Shown: in pieces, positions 16,700 to 25,041 of the stretch
How the letters are laid out: each line of letters starts with the position of its first letter
Position numbering within the stretch: the first letter of the stretch is position 1
Assembly (NCBI GenBank): GCA_024637195.1
Contig: JAGXFN010000008.1
Span: forward strand, 62,001 to 126,000
From: Arcobacter sp.
GTDB lineage: Bacteria > Campylobacterota > Campylobacteria > Campylobacterales > Sulfurimonadaceae
Direction of reading: 5' to 3'
DNA: 64,000 nt
Position numbers and translations under genes: made by a program
Notes under the pieces: generated by a model
The model's input: only the letters and a program-made list of their open reading frames with translations
What the model was told of the DNA's origin: nothing
Databases searched by the model: none

Positions 16700-19124
16700 T
16701 TTCATCCTCCTCGATCGGTCTGTTGGTAGCGTATTTGTCAAAGGCGATCTTCCCTAATCCACACGCAAAACAGCCGTGCCCCGCCTGTACCGGCCAGCTG
16801 ACACCGTCGTTGAACTTTACCAAAGAACAGTTAAGCTCCGCGTAGGGTCCCTTACAGCCCATCTTGAAAAGGCACCAGCCCTTCTTCGCGCCCTCATCTC
16901 CCCATTCCAGCACAAACTCATCGAGATCATAATGGCCGCGGCGTTCGCAGTTGTCGTGGATACGAAAGCCATAAGCCCACTCGGGACGGTTCTTCTCATC
17001 GAGTTTTGGAAACTCTTCAAACATGATGTAATGCAGCAGCGTGCCGACGATATTGATAGGGTTTACCGGGCATCCCGGCAGGTTGATAATGTCATCTCGT
17101 CCAAGGGCTTCGGCAACACCGACCGCGCCCGTGGGGTTTGGTGCGGCGGCAACGACCCCTCCGTCAAAAGCACAAGAGCCTACAGCAAGCACGGCCAGAG
17201 CGTTTTTTGCTGCTCTTTTGAGAAGCGCATGCCCTGTTTCTCCCTTCGGACCGATACGCAGAAACTTCCCGTCCAGCCCAAGAGGGATAGCCCCCTCTAC
17301 CATCAAGATATATTTTCCCGCATCTTTTTTTATGATATCCTCAAGCACTGTCTCTGACCGGTCCCCCGAGGCTGCCATCAGCAGTTCATGGTAGTCTAAA
17401 GAGATGTATTTCAAGATAAGTTCGTCGACTTTCGGACGGGTCGATTTGATGAAGCCCTCCGAGTTCCCCGTACAATCCGCCAGCTCCAGCCAGATAATGG
17501 GGATCTTGTTCAGCTGCTCTACTCCCTCTTTTACAAGCGGTTCGTAGTCGGGTCTGAGGCGCATGTTCGCAGTTATCATCGAGACCCAGCGGTTATACTC
17601 TTTGCTCACATCAAAGGCCTTCATCGCCTCTTCAAGATTCTCTTCGTCGATGGTGTTTTTCGGATGAAGGCTATTGAACTTCTTGATGCGCCGCCGTATC
17701 TTCTCTTTCTCCTCTTTTTTGGCTGCCTCTTCGCGGTCGGTTTTCAGACGCGCTGCTTCTTCAGGATCAACAGGAGTCTTTTTAATCAGCTCAACCACGT
17801 CACTCTTGCAGCGCCCGCAGATACGGCCTGCATCGCTAAAGGGCTTGAGATCGGCAAAGTTCTCGACTGCGTTGGTTTTTATGATCTCGACCAGATCCTC
17901 TTCGTAAGCGCTGGCACACGAACAGATCAGTTTGCCGCGTTTGCTTTGCAGGCGGTTGGAGTAGAGATACTCAGCGTTAACCTTCTCTTTTTTCTCTATC
18001 ATCGTTTTAATCGCCGTCACGTCGATGTTGGTGTTGATACCAATAAAACGCATCAGACGGTCATTGTTGATGATGTAATGGTCGACACGCTCCTCTTTTT
18101 TGGAGGAGATGACGATCTCTTCATTTTTCTCATCTTTTCGCTTATAGTCCGTCGACGTCACATCGGCAAGCAAAAATTTTCCGACTTTCAGTCCGTCTAC
18201 TGTCACAAACTCCCTAAATCCCGTGTGCTCTTTGCCCAAAATAGACGCTACTGCCGCCTCGGCCTGCAATGTACACTCCCTCACCCGTCCGGCGATATAG
18301 CCGTTGTGCAGCTGTGCCACCTCGCCGACGGCGTAGATGGAGGGATCGCAGGTGCGCATATGCTCATCCACAAGGATACCTTTGTCGACATCGAGCACGC
18401 CCTTTACAAACTCCGCGCTCGGAGTGATCCCTATGCCGAAAATGACAAAGGGGTCTTCTATCGTGCGCGATGTGAGAACGATCTTACGCAATGTGTTCTC
18501 TTCGACACTTTTGTCAATGATCTCTTCTTCAAGCAGTATCTCCACACGGGGATCGGCCTGCTCATAAATGCGCTTCATCATAGCCACCGACGCAGGCGTC
18601 ATCGCCTTGTCATAGAGGTGTCTGCCGCGGGAGACAAGGTAGATCTTTTTGGGACCTTCGAGTGTGCAGAGCGTATCGAGCAATTCCAGACCGATGGGCC
18701 CGACGCCTATCACTACAATGCTTTTGCCCTTGGTATGTTCGGCAATGCACGCGCTGTCATCCGCACTTCGGAAGGTCGCCGCGTTTTTCATCCCTTCGAT
18801 GCCAAAGAGGGTGCGCGGTGACGAACCGGTTGCGATGATCAGGATGTCGTAAGCGAAGGCAGAGGTTTTGGTATAGATGCGCTTAGCTTTTCTGTCCACC
18901 TGAAGCACCTCGGCATTGAGTTCGAGTTTGACGCCAGAAGGAAGCTCCAGCGCGATCTCATCGATACCCTTGGTCTTGTTGATCAGGTCGCACAGATGAA
19001 TGCGGTCATAGGGAGGATACTCCTCTTTGGAAACAATGAGGACCTCGTGTTCAGGAGCTTGTTCTTTCAAGGCATTGGACATATAGGCCGCGGCAATACC
19101 CCCGCCGACGATTACGATACGCAT
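16689..19124 (-). CDS. hydA: Fusion: FAD-dependent oxidoreductase, BFD-type [2Fe-2S] domain, [NiFe] hydrogenase small subunit
   Basis: An 811-residue fusion. Residues 1-310 (numbering from a GTG two codons upstream) are a class of pyridine nucleotide-disulphide reductase like the NirB N-terminus, with an FAD fold (IVGGGIAAAYMS), ATGSSPR near 100 and a second dinucleotide motif VIGVGPIGLEL near 140. Cys403, 405, 438 and 441 form a BFD-like [2Fe-2S] site. After a charged coiled-coil linker (455-485), residues 545-800 are the small subunit. The proximal-cluster motif reads CTGN rather than CxxC; Cys653 and Cys687 follow. Distal (His725, Cys728, 753, 759) and medial (Cys768, 787, 790) ligands are present. 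No Tat signal. The ATG at 19124 has AAGGAG five bases upstream. It may pass H2 electrons to NAD(P)+ or another soluble carrier. Confidence 0.9.
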   Translation of the reverse strand: MRIVIVGGGIAAAYMSNALKEQAPEHEVLIVSKEEYPPYDRIHLCDLINKTKGIDEIALELPSGVKLELNAEVLQVDRKAKRIYTKTSAFAYDILIIATGSSPRTLFGIEGMKNAATFRSADDSACIAEHTKGKSIVVIGVGPIGLELLDTLCTLEGPKKIYLVSRGRHLYDKAMTPASVAMMKRIYEQADPRVEILLEEEIIDKSVEENTLRKIVLTSRTIEDPFVIFGIGITPSAEFVKGVLDVDKGILVDEHMRTCDPSIYAVGEVAQLHNGYIAGRVRECTLQAEAAVASILGKEHTGFREFVTVDGLKVGKFLLADVTSTDYKRKDEKNEEIVISSKKEERVDHYIINNDRLMRFIGINTNIDVTAIKTMIEKKEKVNAEYLYSNRLQSKRGKLICSCASAYEEDLVEIIKTNAVENFADLKPFSDAGRICGRCKSDVVELIKKTPVDPEEAARLKTDREEAAKKEEKEKIRRRIKKFNSLHPKNTIDEENLEEAMKAFDVSKEYNRWVSMITANMRLRPDYEPLVKEGVEQLNKIPIIWLELADCTGNSEGFIKSTRPKVDELILKYISLDYHELLMAASGDRSETVLEDIIKKDAGKYILMVEGAIPLGLDGKFLRIGPKGETGHALLKRAAKNALAVLAVGSCAFDGGVVAAAPNPTGAVGVAEALGRDDIINLPGCPVNPINIVGTLLHYIMFEEFPKLDEKNRPEWAYGFRIHDNCERRGHYDLDEFVLEWGDEGAKKGWCLFKMGCKGPYAELNCSLVKFNDGVSWPVQAGHGCFACGLGKIAFDKYATNRPIEEDENGK

Positions 19125-19366
19125 AAGCACTCCTTGCTTTTTATCAGATAATTCTTATACCAAATCCTGCCAGCAGATGTTCTGCACTTTTTTTATTATA
19201 CAGTTAAAGCTATTTAAATGTATCTAAATATCTCCAAGAGCGCCTCGTTTTAAATACTAGGTTTTTCTGCCAAAGATAATACATTTTTGTAAACAATTTG
19301 AAATCATGTATGTTATTATTAGTTTTATATCAACTGGCTTAAATAAAGTTTTATGAGGATGTGAAG
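19125..19366 (-). other. Intergenic region upstream of the hydrogenase operon
   Basis: About 240 bases between the hydrogenase operon and a plus-strand interrupted gene. It contains the ribosome site AAGGAG of the fusion gene and must hold the hydrogenase promoter, but no sigma-54 (GG-N10-GC) site or clear palindrome was found. A/T-rich toward 19,340. Confidence 0.35.
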
Positions 19367-19600
19367 ATGGGAAAAAACTGGATCACTTAAAGACCTAAAT
19401 GATTTGCCAGTCAAGCCGGATGTGACAGATTATACGCAGAAATATAAAACTTTTTCATGGGACAAAACGGCGAAAGAAAAACATTTACCTTTGCCGAAAT
19501 GAAACAGGTCGCTGCCGACATAGAGGAGGTTCCCGAAAAAGATTATGCAAAGGTAGATACACGTGAGCATATGGCTGCATATTTAAGCGAAAGGCTCTGA
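19367..19600 (+). pseudogene. Small gene of unknown function interrupted by two compensating frameshifts
   Basis: An ATG at 19367 (MGKNW...) meets a stop after seven codons. A second frame reads GSLKDLNDLPVKPDVTDYTQ onward through KYKTFSWDK, and then the original frame resumes with KTFTFAEMKQVAADIEE and ends AAYLSERL at 19598-19600. The whole span is 78 codons. The first break is at an A-run (GGGAAAAAAC), the second near GAAAGAAAAAC, so either true decay or two homopolymer errors is possible. An internal ATG at 19457 could still give a 47-residue product. No family is recognised. Confidence 0.45.
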
Positions 19601-19673
19601 GTTTTTCAGAAAAGAACAGAAAATACAGGCTATAATCACTCCTAATATCTCGGGCTCAGCCCAAAGGAATCAC

Positions 19674-20189
19674 ATGCCGCAACTGCTGCTCTTATCTGTG
19701 TTTATACTTCTCTTTTCCGCCTGCTCGACAACGACTTACAACAAGACGATAGCACAAGGAAAGATCGAAAACCCTGACATCATCATCACCGCGGCCGACA
19801 AGAGCTTCATCCTTCACGGTGCGTTCAACTCCCCGTTTCAAAGCTCAACGCGCTACAACTCTTTGGAGATTCGTGACCATGAACTTCCCAAAGCCTATAA
19901 ACTCGCCCTGCATCACGGCGCGCAGCATGTGCGGATCAAGGTGCCTGCAAAAGAGAAGGAACTCTACGGCGTACTGGCTCTGGACAAGGCGGACAAAGAC
20001 GGGATAGGACCGGGCACGCAGTCGTACAAGATCATCATCCCCCAGCCCTACATCGATGCGGCCAGAGAAGGAAAGATCTCTGTCGTCTATGAGTATTATC
20101 ATCTCAAAAACGAGGGGCTGCTTGACGTCGGTGACATCAAAGAACGCTCTTGGATCTTGTGGCTTAGCGATCAGGATGTCTTTCGATGA
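19674..20189 (+). CDS. Putative lipoprotein of unknown function
   Basis: A 171-residue protein with a lipoprotein signal peptide whose lipobox LFSAC places the lipidated Cys at residue 17. The mature part is about 155 residues, mixed alpha/beta in character, and ends ...RSWILWLSDQDVFR. I recognise no domain. It overlaps the next gene by 4 bases (ATGA), and both products are exported, so they probably act together in the cell envelope. Confidence 0.7.
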   Translation: MPQLLLLSVFILLFSACSTTTYNKTIAQGKIENPDIIITAADKSFILHGAFNSPFQSSTRYNSLEIRDHELPKAYKLALHHGAQHVRIKVPAKEKELYGVLALDKADKDGIGPGTQSYKIIIPQPYIDAAREGKISVVYEYYHLKNEGLLDVGDIKERSWILWLSDQDVFR

Positions 20190-20785
20190 AACGTGCCGCT
20201 ATAGCGCTCTTCTTTGCAGCCTCTCTAAGCGCCGATGAACTTATACTGATCGCCAGCAAGCCAGCACCGGCACAGCTTGAGAACCTCTACCAAAAATACG
20301 GACAGACGCTTCTTCTCAATGGCGGCTCTGTCTATCTTGTTCCTCAGGGCTGCTTGCTTGAGCGCTACTTCGGCGGAGCCAGTGAAGGCAAACTTTCATT
20401 GGCCGCGATGCCTGTTCACACCCGCGCTGTAGCACTAAGCCAGGAGGTGTTCGAGGCCAAAGACGAGACGGGCATCGCTAAAAAGATAGCGCGAGAAAGA
20501 TCAATAGCCCTGGTCGACGGAAAAGTTGCCAAAGCCTTTTTACAAGACGACGAGGGGCGTGCTTTTGGGGGTGCAAGCGAGCTTGCTTTGGACTTCAGCT
20601 TCCAGAAAAAGGAGGCCGTAAATGCTGTGATACCTGTTGAAAAAAAGGACACGCCCTACCGGCATCCCAGCTGCCAACTGCTAAAAGACGGCTCCGGTTA
20701 TGCACTTGAACATCTGCATGAGGCCCGACTCTACTCAGAAAATGGACTTGTGCCTCTAAAAAGCAGTATTATAAAGTTCAAATAA
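20186..20785 (+). CDS. Exported protein of unknown function
   Basis: A 199-residue protein with a short signal peptide (MKRAAIALFFAASLSADE, cleavage near residue 16). The mature domain has two Cys (QGCLLERYFGG near 75 and HPSCQLLKDG near 165) that could form a disulphide in the periplasm. There is no recognised family. It overlaps the lipoprotein gene upstream by 4 bases. The GC content and codon use look like those of the neighbours. Confidence 0.65.
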   Translation: MKRAAIALFFAASLSADELILIASKPAPAQLENLYQKYGQTLLLNGGSVYLVPQGCLLERYFGGASEGKLSLAAMPVHTRAVALSQEVFEAKDETGIAKKIARERSIALVDGKVAKAFLQDDEGRAFGGASELALDFSFQKKEAVNAVIPVEKKDTPYRHPSCQLLKDGSGYALEHLHEARLYSENGLVPLKSSIIKFK

Positions 20786-20849
20786 GTAGATTGATGGAAG
20801 CATCACCCTTGTCAGCAGGACTTAGAGATACAACAACAAAAGGAATTTT

Positions 20850-21815
20850 ATGAATAAGATTGCTATTTTATGTTCAGGGGGTGATGTATCCGGTATGAAC
20901 CCCGCTATCAAACGTTTTGTCGAGTACAGCTTTGAACAGGGTCTCGCGCCCTACTTTGTCTACGGCGGATTTGACGGCTTGATCGACAATGAGATCAAAG
21001 AAGCAGGCTACAGCGACGTCGCAGGAATCATCCACAGAGGCGGAACGAAGATCTATTCTGCACGCTCAGAGCGTTTCAAAGAGAAGAAGTTTCGCGCCAT
21101 CGCAGCTAAAAATCTAAACAACCTGGGGATAGACAAACTCATCGTACTCGGCGGCGACGGTTCTTTTCGCGGGATGGAGATCTTTTTCAAAGAACACCAG
21201 ATCGCGTTTTGCGGCGTTCCTTCTACCATCGATAACGACATCAACGGCACCCAATACTGTCTGGGCGTCGACACTGCGCTCAACGTCATCAAAACAGCAA
21301 CGGACAACATCCGCGACACCGCTTCATCTTTCAAACGCGCCTTTGTTGTCGAGGTAATGGGGAGAGACTGCGGCTATCTCGCCCTGGTCTCTGCGCTGAC
21401 TTCGGGCGCGGAGATGTGTCTTATTCCCGAGATCCCTTACGATCTTGAAGCGATTAAAAAACGTTTTCTTCGCGAGGTGGAACAGGGACGCAACTATTTT
21501 ATCGCTATTGTGACGGAGGGTCTGGAGAACTCGCAGAAGATTGCGCAGTGGTTTGAAAAAGAGATCGGGTTCGAGTCGCGTGTGACGGTACTTGGACACA
21601 TCCAGCGCGGCGGGAACCCTACGGTCCGCGAACGGCTGATGGCCTATCAGTTCACTACCTACGCCATCGATGCGCTCTGCTCAGGCAAAAACGACAGCGT
21701 GATCTGTTACAACAACGGCGCCTTTGAATTTAAAAATATTGAGCAGATCACAGCGAAAAAGTACGAGATAGACGAAGAACTACTCACGCTTGGAAAACGT
21801 CTGCTGCAGAAGTAA
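20850..21815 (+). CDS. pfkA: ATP-dependent 6-phosphofructokinase
   Basis: PfkA phosphorylates fructose-6-phosphate in glycolysis. The 321-residue protein carries the family's key blocks: ILCSGGDVSGMNPA at the N-terminus, GGDGSFRGM (ATP/Mg), the catalytic TIDND, the MGRDCGYLAL substrate loop and LGHIQRGGNP near the C-terminus. GGDGS favours ATP over pyrophosphate as phosphoryl donor. The ATG has AAAGGAATTTT upstream. The gene stands alone. Helicobacter and Campylobacter lack this enzyme, whereas several free-living Campylobacterota have it, which fits a free-living host. Confidence 0.95.
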   Translation: MNKIAILCSGGDVSGMNPAIKRFVEYSFEQGLAPYFVYGGFDGLIDNEIKEAGYSDVAGIIHRGGTKIYSARSERFKEKKFRAIAAKNLNNLGIDKLIVLGGDGSFRGMEIFFKEHQIAFCGVPSTIDNDINGTQYCLGVDTALNVIKTATDNIRDTASSFKRAFVVEVMGRDCGYLALVSALTSGAEMCLIPEIPYDLEAIKKRFLREVEQGRNYFIAIVTEGLENSQKIAQWFEKEIGFESRVTVLGHIQRGGNPTVRERLMAYQFTTYAIDALCSGKNDSVICYNNGAFEFKNIEQITAKKYEIDEELLTLGKRLLQK

Positions 21816-21867
21816 ATACACTCTCTTCTGAGTTTTTGAAACAATAAAAAAATTGGGGGAGTTAATC

Positions 21868-21892
21868 TTAAAAGTGCAGGCGTTAAGCCTGC
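21868..21892 (-). terminator. Putative terminator of the cold-shock gene
   Basis: The perfect stem GCAGGC-TTAAC-GCCTGC (21876-21892, minus strand) lies ten bases after the cold-shock stop and is followed on that strand by ACTTTTAAG. The T-run is short, so efficiency is uncertain. Confidence 0.6.
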
Positions 21893-21902
21893 GGGATATG
21901 GC

Positions 21903-22121
21903 TTAAAGTGGCGTTACGTTTTCAGCCTGAGGACCTTTTTGGCCTTCGCCTACTTCGTATGTTACTGCTTGACCTTCAGCCAAAGAGACACGACCTGGAT
22001 TGTTACTGTTTACCTGACGGAAATGTACAAATACATCCGGTCCGCCATTGTTTTGTTGGATAAAGCCGTAGCCCTTTTCGTCATTGAACCATTTAACCGT
22101 TCCGTTTAGCAATTCTGCCAT
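21903..22121 (-). CDS. Cold-shock domain protein (CspA family)
   Basis: A 72-residue OB-fold nucleic-acid chaperone that melts RNA structure. The RNP1 motif KGYGFIQ and RNP2-like DVFVHF are both present, and [14 protein letters not shown] is diagnostic. The start [12 protein letters not shown] at 22121 is chosen because AAAAGGT precedes it; an upstream ATG at 22154 would add 11 residues outside the family. Monocistronic, with a hairpin terminator downstream and the hyp operon upstream on the same strand. Confidence 0.95.
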   Translation of the reverse strand: MAELLNGTVKWFNDEKGYGFIQQNNGGPDVFVHFRQVNSNNPGRVSLAEGQAVTYEVGEGQKGPQAENVTPL

Positions 22122-22292
22122 TATAGTACCTTTTATAGGAAAAATACACTTCATTATAAAGTGGAATCAAAACAGCTGAGTCTTTCGGTTTTGCAGAGCT
22201 TACTCGTGACATACCCAAAGATGAACTCGAGCCTCATCTTTCATCAAATATATTATAACACGTTTTATTTAATTTGTAGCAGGAAGTTGATT

Positions 22293-22634
22293 TCACTCCA
22301 TTTCCAATCGCATCAGAAACATCTCTTCCCCGTCAACTGCCCTGACATGCGCACTTTGGCAGTGTCTGCACTGGTAACATACTTCACTCTGCTCTGAGTG
22401 TTCATGGCATACTTCGCAATACAGGACCAGGTTTTGAAGCTCCATTTTCAAAAAGGCATCCTTGCAAATACCCCCCTCTTTGAAGGTCTCAAAGGCACTT
22501 TCCAACAGATAGGGCTCGACTCCGCTGAGCTTTCCGATCTTGATTACAACCTCGGTAATGCGTGTTGCCCCCTGCTCTTTGGCATGGCTCTCACACTGTT
22601 CAAGCAGGGCCTGGACGATGCTGTATTCATGCAT
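22293..22634 (-). CDS. hypA: Hydrogenase nickel-incorporation protein HypA
   Basis: HypA delivers Ni to the hydrogenase large subunit with HypB. The protein of 113 residues starts MHEYSIV, where His2 is the nickel ligand, and has the structural zinc site formed by CEVC and CYQCRHC motifs in its C-terminal half. It overlaps hypE by one base and is the last gene of the hypF-permease-hypBCDE-A operon. In some Campylobacterota HypA also serves urease; no urease is seen here. Confidence 0.95.
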   Translation of the reverse strand: MHEYSIVQALLEQCESHAKEQGATRITEVVIKIGKLSGVEPYLLESAFETFKEGGICKDAFLKMELQNLVLYCEVCHEHSEQSEVCYQCRHCQSAHVRAVDGEEMFLMRLEME

Positions 22635-23632
22635 CAGCAGATCCTCGGCAGGAGTTCGCCCTTGGGCAGGTCTAGATAACGGCTGCTGCCATGTGCGCTG
22701 TGCAAGATCACCTTACCCTCTTTTTTTCGTGTTATGCGACCTATAACAGCCGCATTTTTACTCACGTCAACCTTCCTTAAGCACTCAAGCGCCCGCTGGG
22801 CATCGCTAGAGGCGACTGCGATAAGGAAGGTTCCCTCATTGGCAAAATCAAGCGCATCAAAGCCGAAAAGCTCGCATATTCCCTGCACCGATTCGTTAAT
22901 AGCAATAGCAGGCTCCTCAAGCTCCAGACAGACAGTACTTTGGCGTGCCCATTCGTTCGCCACTGCCGAGAGACCGCCGCGTGTAGCATCGCGCATCGCG
23001 CTGATGGCGATATCATTGTCTATCAGAGCCTCCACCGCCGGCCATAGACTCGCGCAGTCGCTCTGGATATTGCCGCTCACGCCCAAGCCCTCGCGCTCCA
23101 TCAAAATAGCTGCTCCATGGCGCCCTATATCTCCCGAGAGGATAAGGATATCGCCCTCGTGAAGTCTGTTCGCCGAGATGCCCGGTTTCAGAATCTCTCC
23201 GATACCCGAGGTATTGATAAATATCTGATCTGCCGAACCTTTTGGGACAACCTTTGTGTCGCCGCAAACGATCTTCGCACCGCTAAGCTTCAGCTCTTGC
23301 GCCATCGAGATCACGATCGTCTCAAGCTGCCCGATCTCAAACCCCTCCTCTATGATAAAGCCGGCGCTGAGATAGAGCGGTTTCGCACCCATCATACTCA
23401 GATCATTGACCGTCCCTGCTATAGCAAGTTTGCCGATGTCTCCTCCTTTGAAAAAGATCGGGCTGACGGTAAAGCTGTCGGTGGTAAAGGCGATCTTCTT
23501 TGCCACACTCACTACCGCGGCATCTTCGCCCGCCAGAAGAATATCGTTGGCAAAATGCAAGTAGAACATCTCACGGATCAACCGGCTTGTCTCCTCTCCC
23601 CCGCCGCCGTGGCTTAGCTGTATCTGACTCAT
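22634..23632 (-). CDS. hypE: Hydrogenase expression/formation protein HypE
   Basis: HypE dehydrates the thiocarboxamide that HypF places on its C-terminal Cys, giving the cyanide ligand of the active-site iron. The protein of 332 residues ends in ELLPRIC, the modified Cys tail, and has the AIR-synthase-like ATP-binding fold (GEDAAVVSV, DTKVVPKG, RDATRGGLSAVANEW). It overlaps hypA by one base and directly abuts hypD. Confidence 0.97.
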   Translation of the reverse strand: MSQIQLSHGGGGEETSRLIREMFYLHFANDILLAGEDAAVVSVAKKIAFTTDSFTVSPIFFKGGDIGKLAIAGTVNDLSMMGAKPLYLSAGFIIEEGFEIGQLETIVISMAQELKLSGAKIVCGDTKVVPKGSADQIFINTSGIGEILKPGISANRLHEGDILILSGDIGRHGAAILMEREGLGVSGNIQSDCASLWPAVEALIDNDIAISAMRDATRGGLSAVANEWARQSTVCLELEEPAIAINESVQGICELFGFDALDFANEGTFLIAVASSDAQRALECLRKVDVSKNAAVIGRITRKKEGKVILHSAHGSSRYLDLPKGELLPRIC

Positions 23633-24757
23633 CTATACCTGCGCATATCGGTAGTAGGCATTACAGGCCCCCTCGGAACTGACCATACAGCTTCCCAAGG
23701 GCTGGTTCGGTGTGCAGGCTGTGCCGAAGACCGAGCACTCTTTTGGTTTCGCCAGACCTTTGAGTATCTTGGCGCAGATACAGAGCTTGTGATCATCTAT
23801 CGGTCGATGGGGAAGCTGCGCATAAAAGATCTTTTCCGCATCATAATGTTCAAACTCATCTTTTAGTTCGAGCGCGCTGTAGGGGATGTCTCCTATGCCG
23901 CGCCATCTGAAATTTTCTCGAGGTTTCATATATTTATGCATCATCTCCTGCGCCTTGAGGTTCCCATCTAACGTGACGCAGCGCGAGTACTCGATCTCAA
24001 GCTCGCAGCGCTGCTCGTTTTTTTGTCTGATGATCATTAAAATACTCTGCATCACGTCCACCGGTTCAAATCCGCTCACCACGACAGGCGTTGCATAGTT
24101 CTTACAGATACCCGAATAAATCTTTGCGCCGCTGATGACGCTGACGTGCGAAGGAGCGATAAAAGCATTTACTCTGGCCTCCTTGTCTTCCATGATCGCA
24201 TCCACTGCCGGCGGAACAAGCACATGGTTGATGTGAAAGAGCAGATTGCTGATGCCTTTTTCTTGCACCTGCTGGAGCAGTGCTGCCGTCATCGGGGTCG
24301 TCGTCTCAAAGCCTATGGCAAAATAGACGATTCTTTTGTCAGGATTTTCCAGGGCTATAGCAATGGCGTCCATCGGAGAGTAAAGGGCTCTGACATCACA
24401 CCCCTGCGCGCGCTCCTTTGCCAAAGAGCTTATGGAGCCTGGAACGTAGAGCATATCGCCCAGCGTCAGCAGGATGATGTCTTTCATCTTCGCCAAGGCG
24501 ATCGCCTGGTCTATGCGCTCTTTGGGCATGATACACACGGGGCAGCCGGGGCCGTGAATAAACTCTATCGTCTCAGGAAGAAGCTGCTTCAAACCGTACT
24601 TCATAATGGTGTGGGTATGGCCGCCGCAGACCTCCATGATGCATAGCGCTTCGCAGAGTTTTGCAGCCTCTTTGGAAATTCTTTTTGCCAGAACCTTTAT
24701 TACCTCGGCATCTCGAAAGCCCTCATAGAGCTCTTTGAGTTCCAGTCCGTGCATCAT
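23633..24757 (-). CDS. hypD: Hydrogenase expression/formation protein HypD
   Basis: HypD is the [4Fe-4S] scaffold on which Fe(CN)2CO is built, together with HypC. The 374-residue protein has the conserved motifs CGGHTHTIMKYG, GPGCPVCIMP, FAIGFETTTP and the C-terminal Cys set for the cluster (LCICAKILKG and CSVFGTACTP). It overlaps hypC by 4 bases (ATGA). Confidence 0.97.
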   Translation of the reverse strand: MMHGLELKELYEGFRDAEVIKVLAKRISKEAAKLCEALCIMEVCGGHTHTIMKYGLKQLLPETIEFIHGPGCPVCIMPKERIDQAIALAKMKDIILLTLGDMLYVPGSISSLAKERAQGCDVRALYSPMDAIAIALENPDKRIVYFAIGFETTTPMTAALLQQVQEKGISNLLFHINHVLVPPAVDAIMEDKEARVNAFIAPSHVSVISGAKIYSGICKNYATPVVVSGFEPVDVMQSILMIIRQKNEQRCELEIEYSRCVTLDGNLKAQEMMHKYMKPRENFRWRGIGDIPYSALELKDEFEHYDAEKIFYAQLPHRPIDDHKLCICAKILKGLAKPKECSVFGTACTPNQPLGSCMVSSEGACNAYYRYAQV

Positions 24758-25038
24758 AAGCTCCGCTTCGTGCAGTTGTCATCCGCTTCGATCGCTTCTC
24801 TGCGCTCTTCGTCTTGCATGGCCTCAAGCATTTCCTGGTACATCTTCAGGCTCTCTATCGCCACCTCTTTGTCAATCTTACTCATTGCAAAACCGACGTG
24901 GATAAGGATGTAGTCGCCTATCTCAAGCGCCTCGGCGATCAGGTCAAGGCTCACCTCACGCCGGACGCCCATCGTCTCTACCGTAGCAATATTGTGGGTG
25001 TCTATCGTAACTATTTTAGAGGGGATAGAAAGACACAT
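24754..25038 (-). CDS. hypC: Hydrogenase assembly chaperone HypC
   Basis: A 94-residue chaperone that binds the large-subunit precursor and HypD. It starts MCLSIPSKI; Cys2 is essential in the family. The OB-fold core reads VETMGVRREVSLDLI, then GDYILIHVGFAMSKID. A C-terminal charged helix follows. It lies 3 bases after hypB and overlaps hypD. Confidence 0.96.
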   Translation of the reverse strand: MCLSIPSKIVTIDTHNIATVETMGVRREVSLDLIAEALEIGDYILIHVGFAMSKIDKEVAIESLKMYQEMLEAMQDEERREAIEADDNCTKRSL

Positions 25039-25041
25039 ATT

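Noticed and set aside
17664-18821. A 385-codon plus-strand open frame antisense to the hydrogenase fusion gene
   Set aside because: The opposite strand carries clear FAD/NAD and Fe-S motifs; this frame has no recognisable domain and is a shadow of a GC-biased gene.
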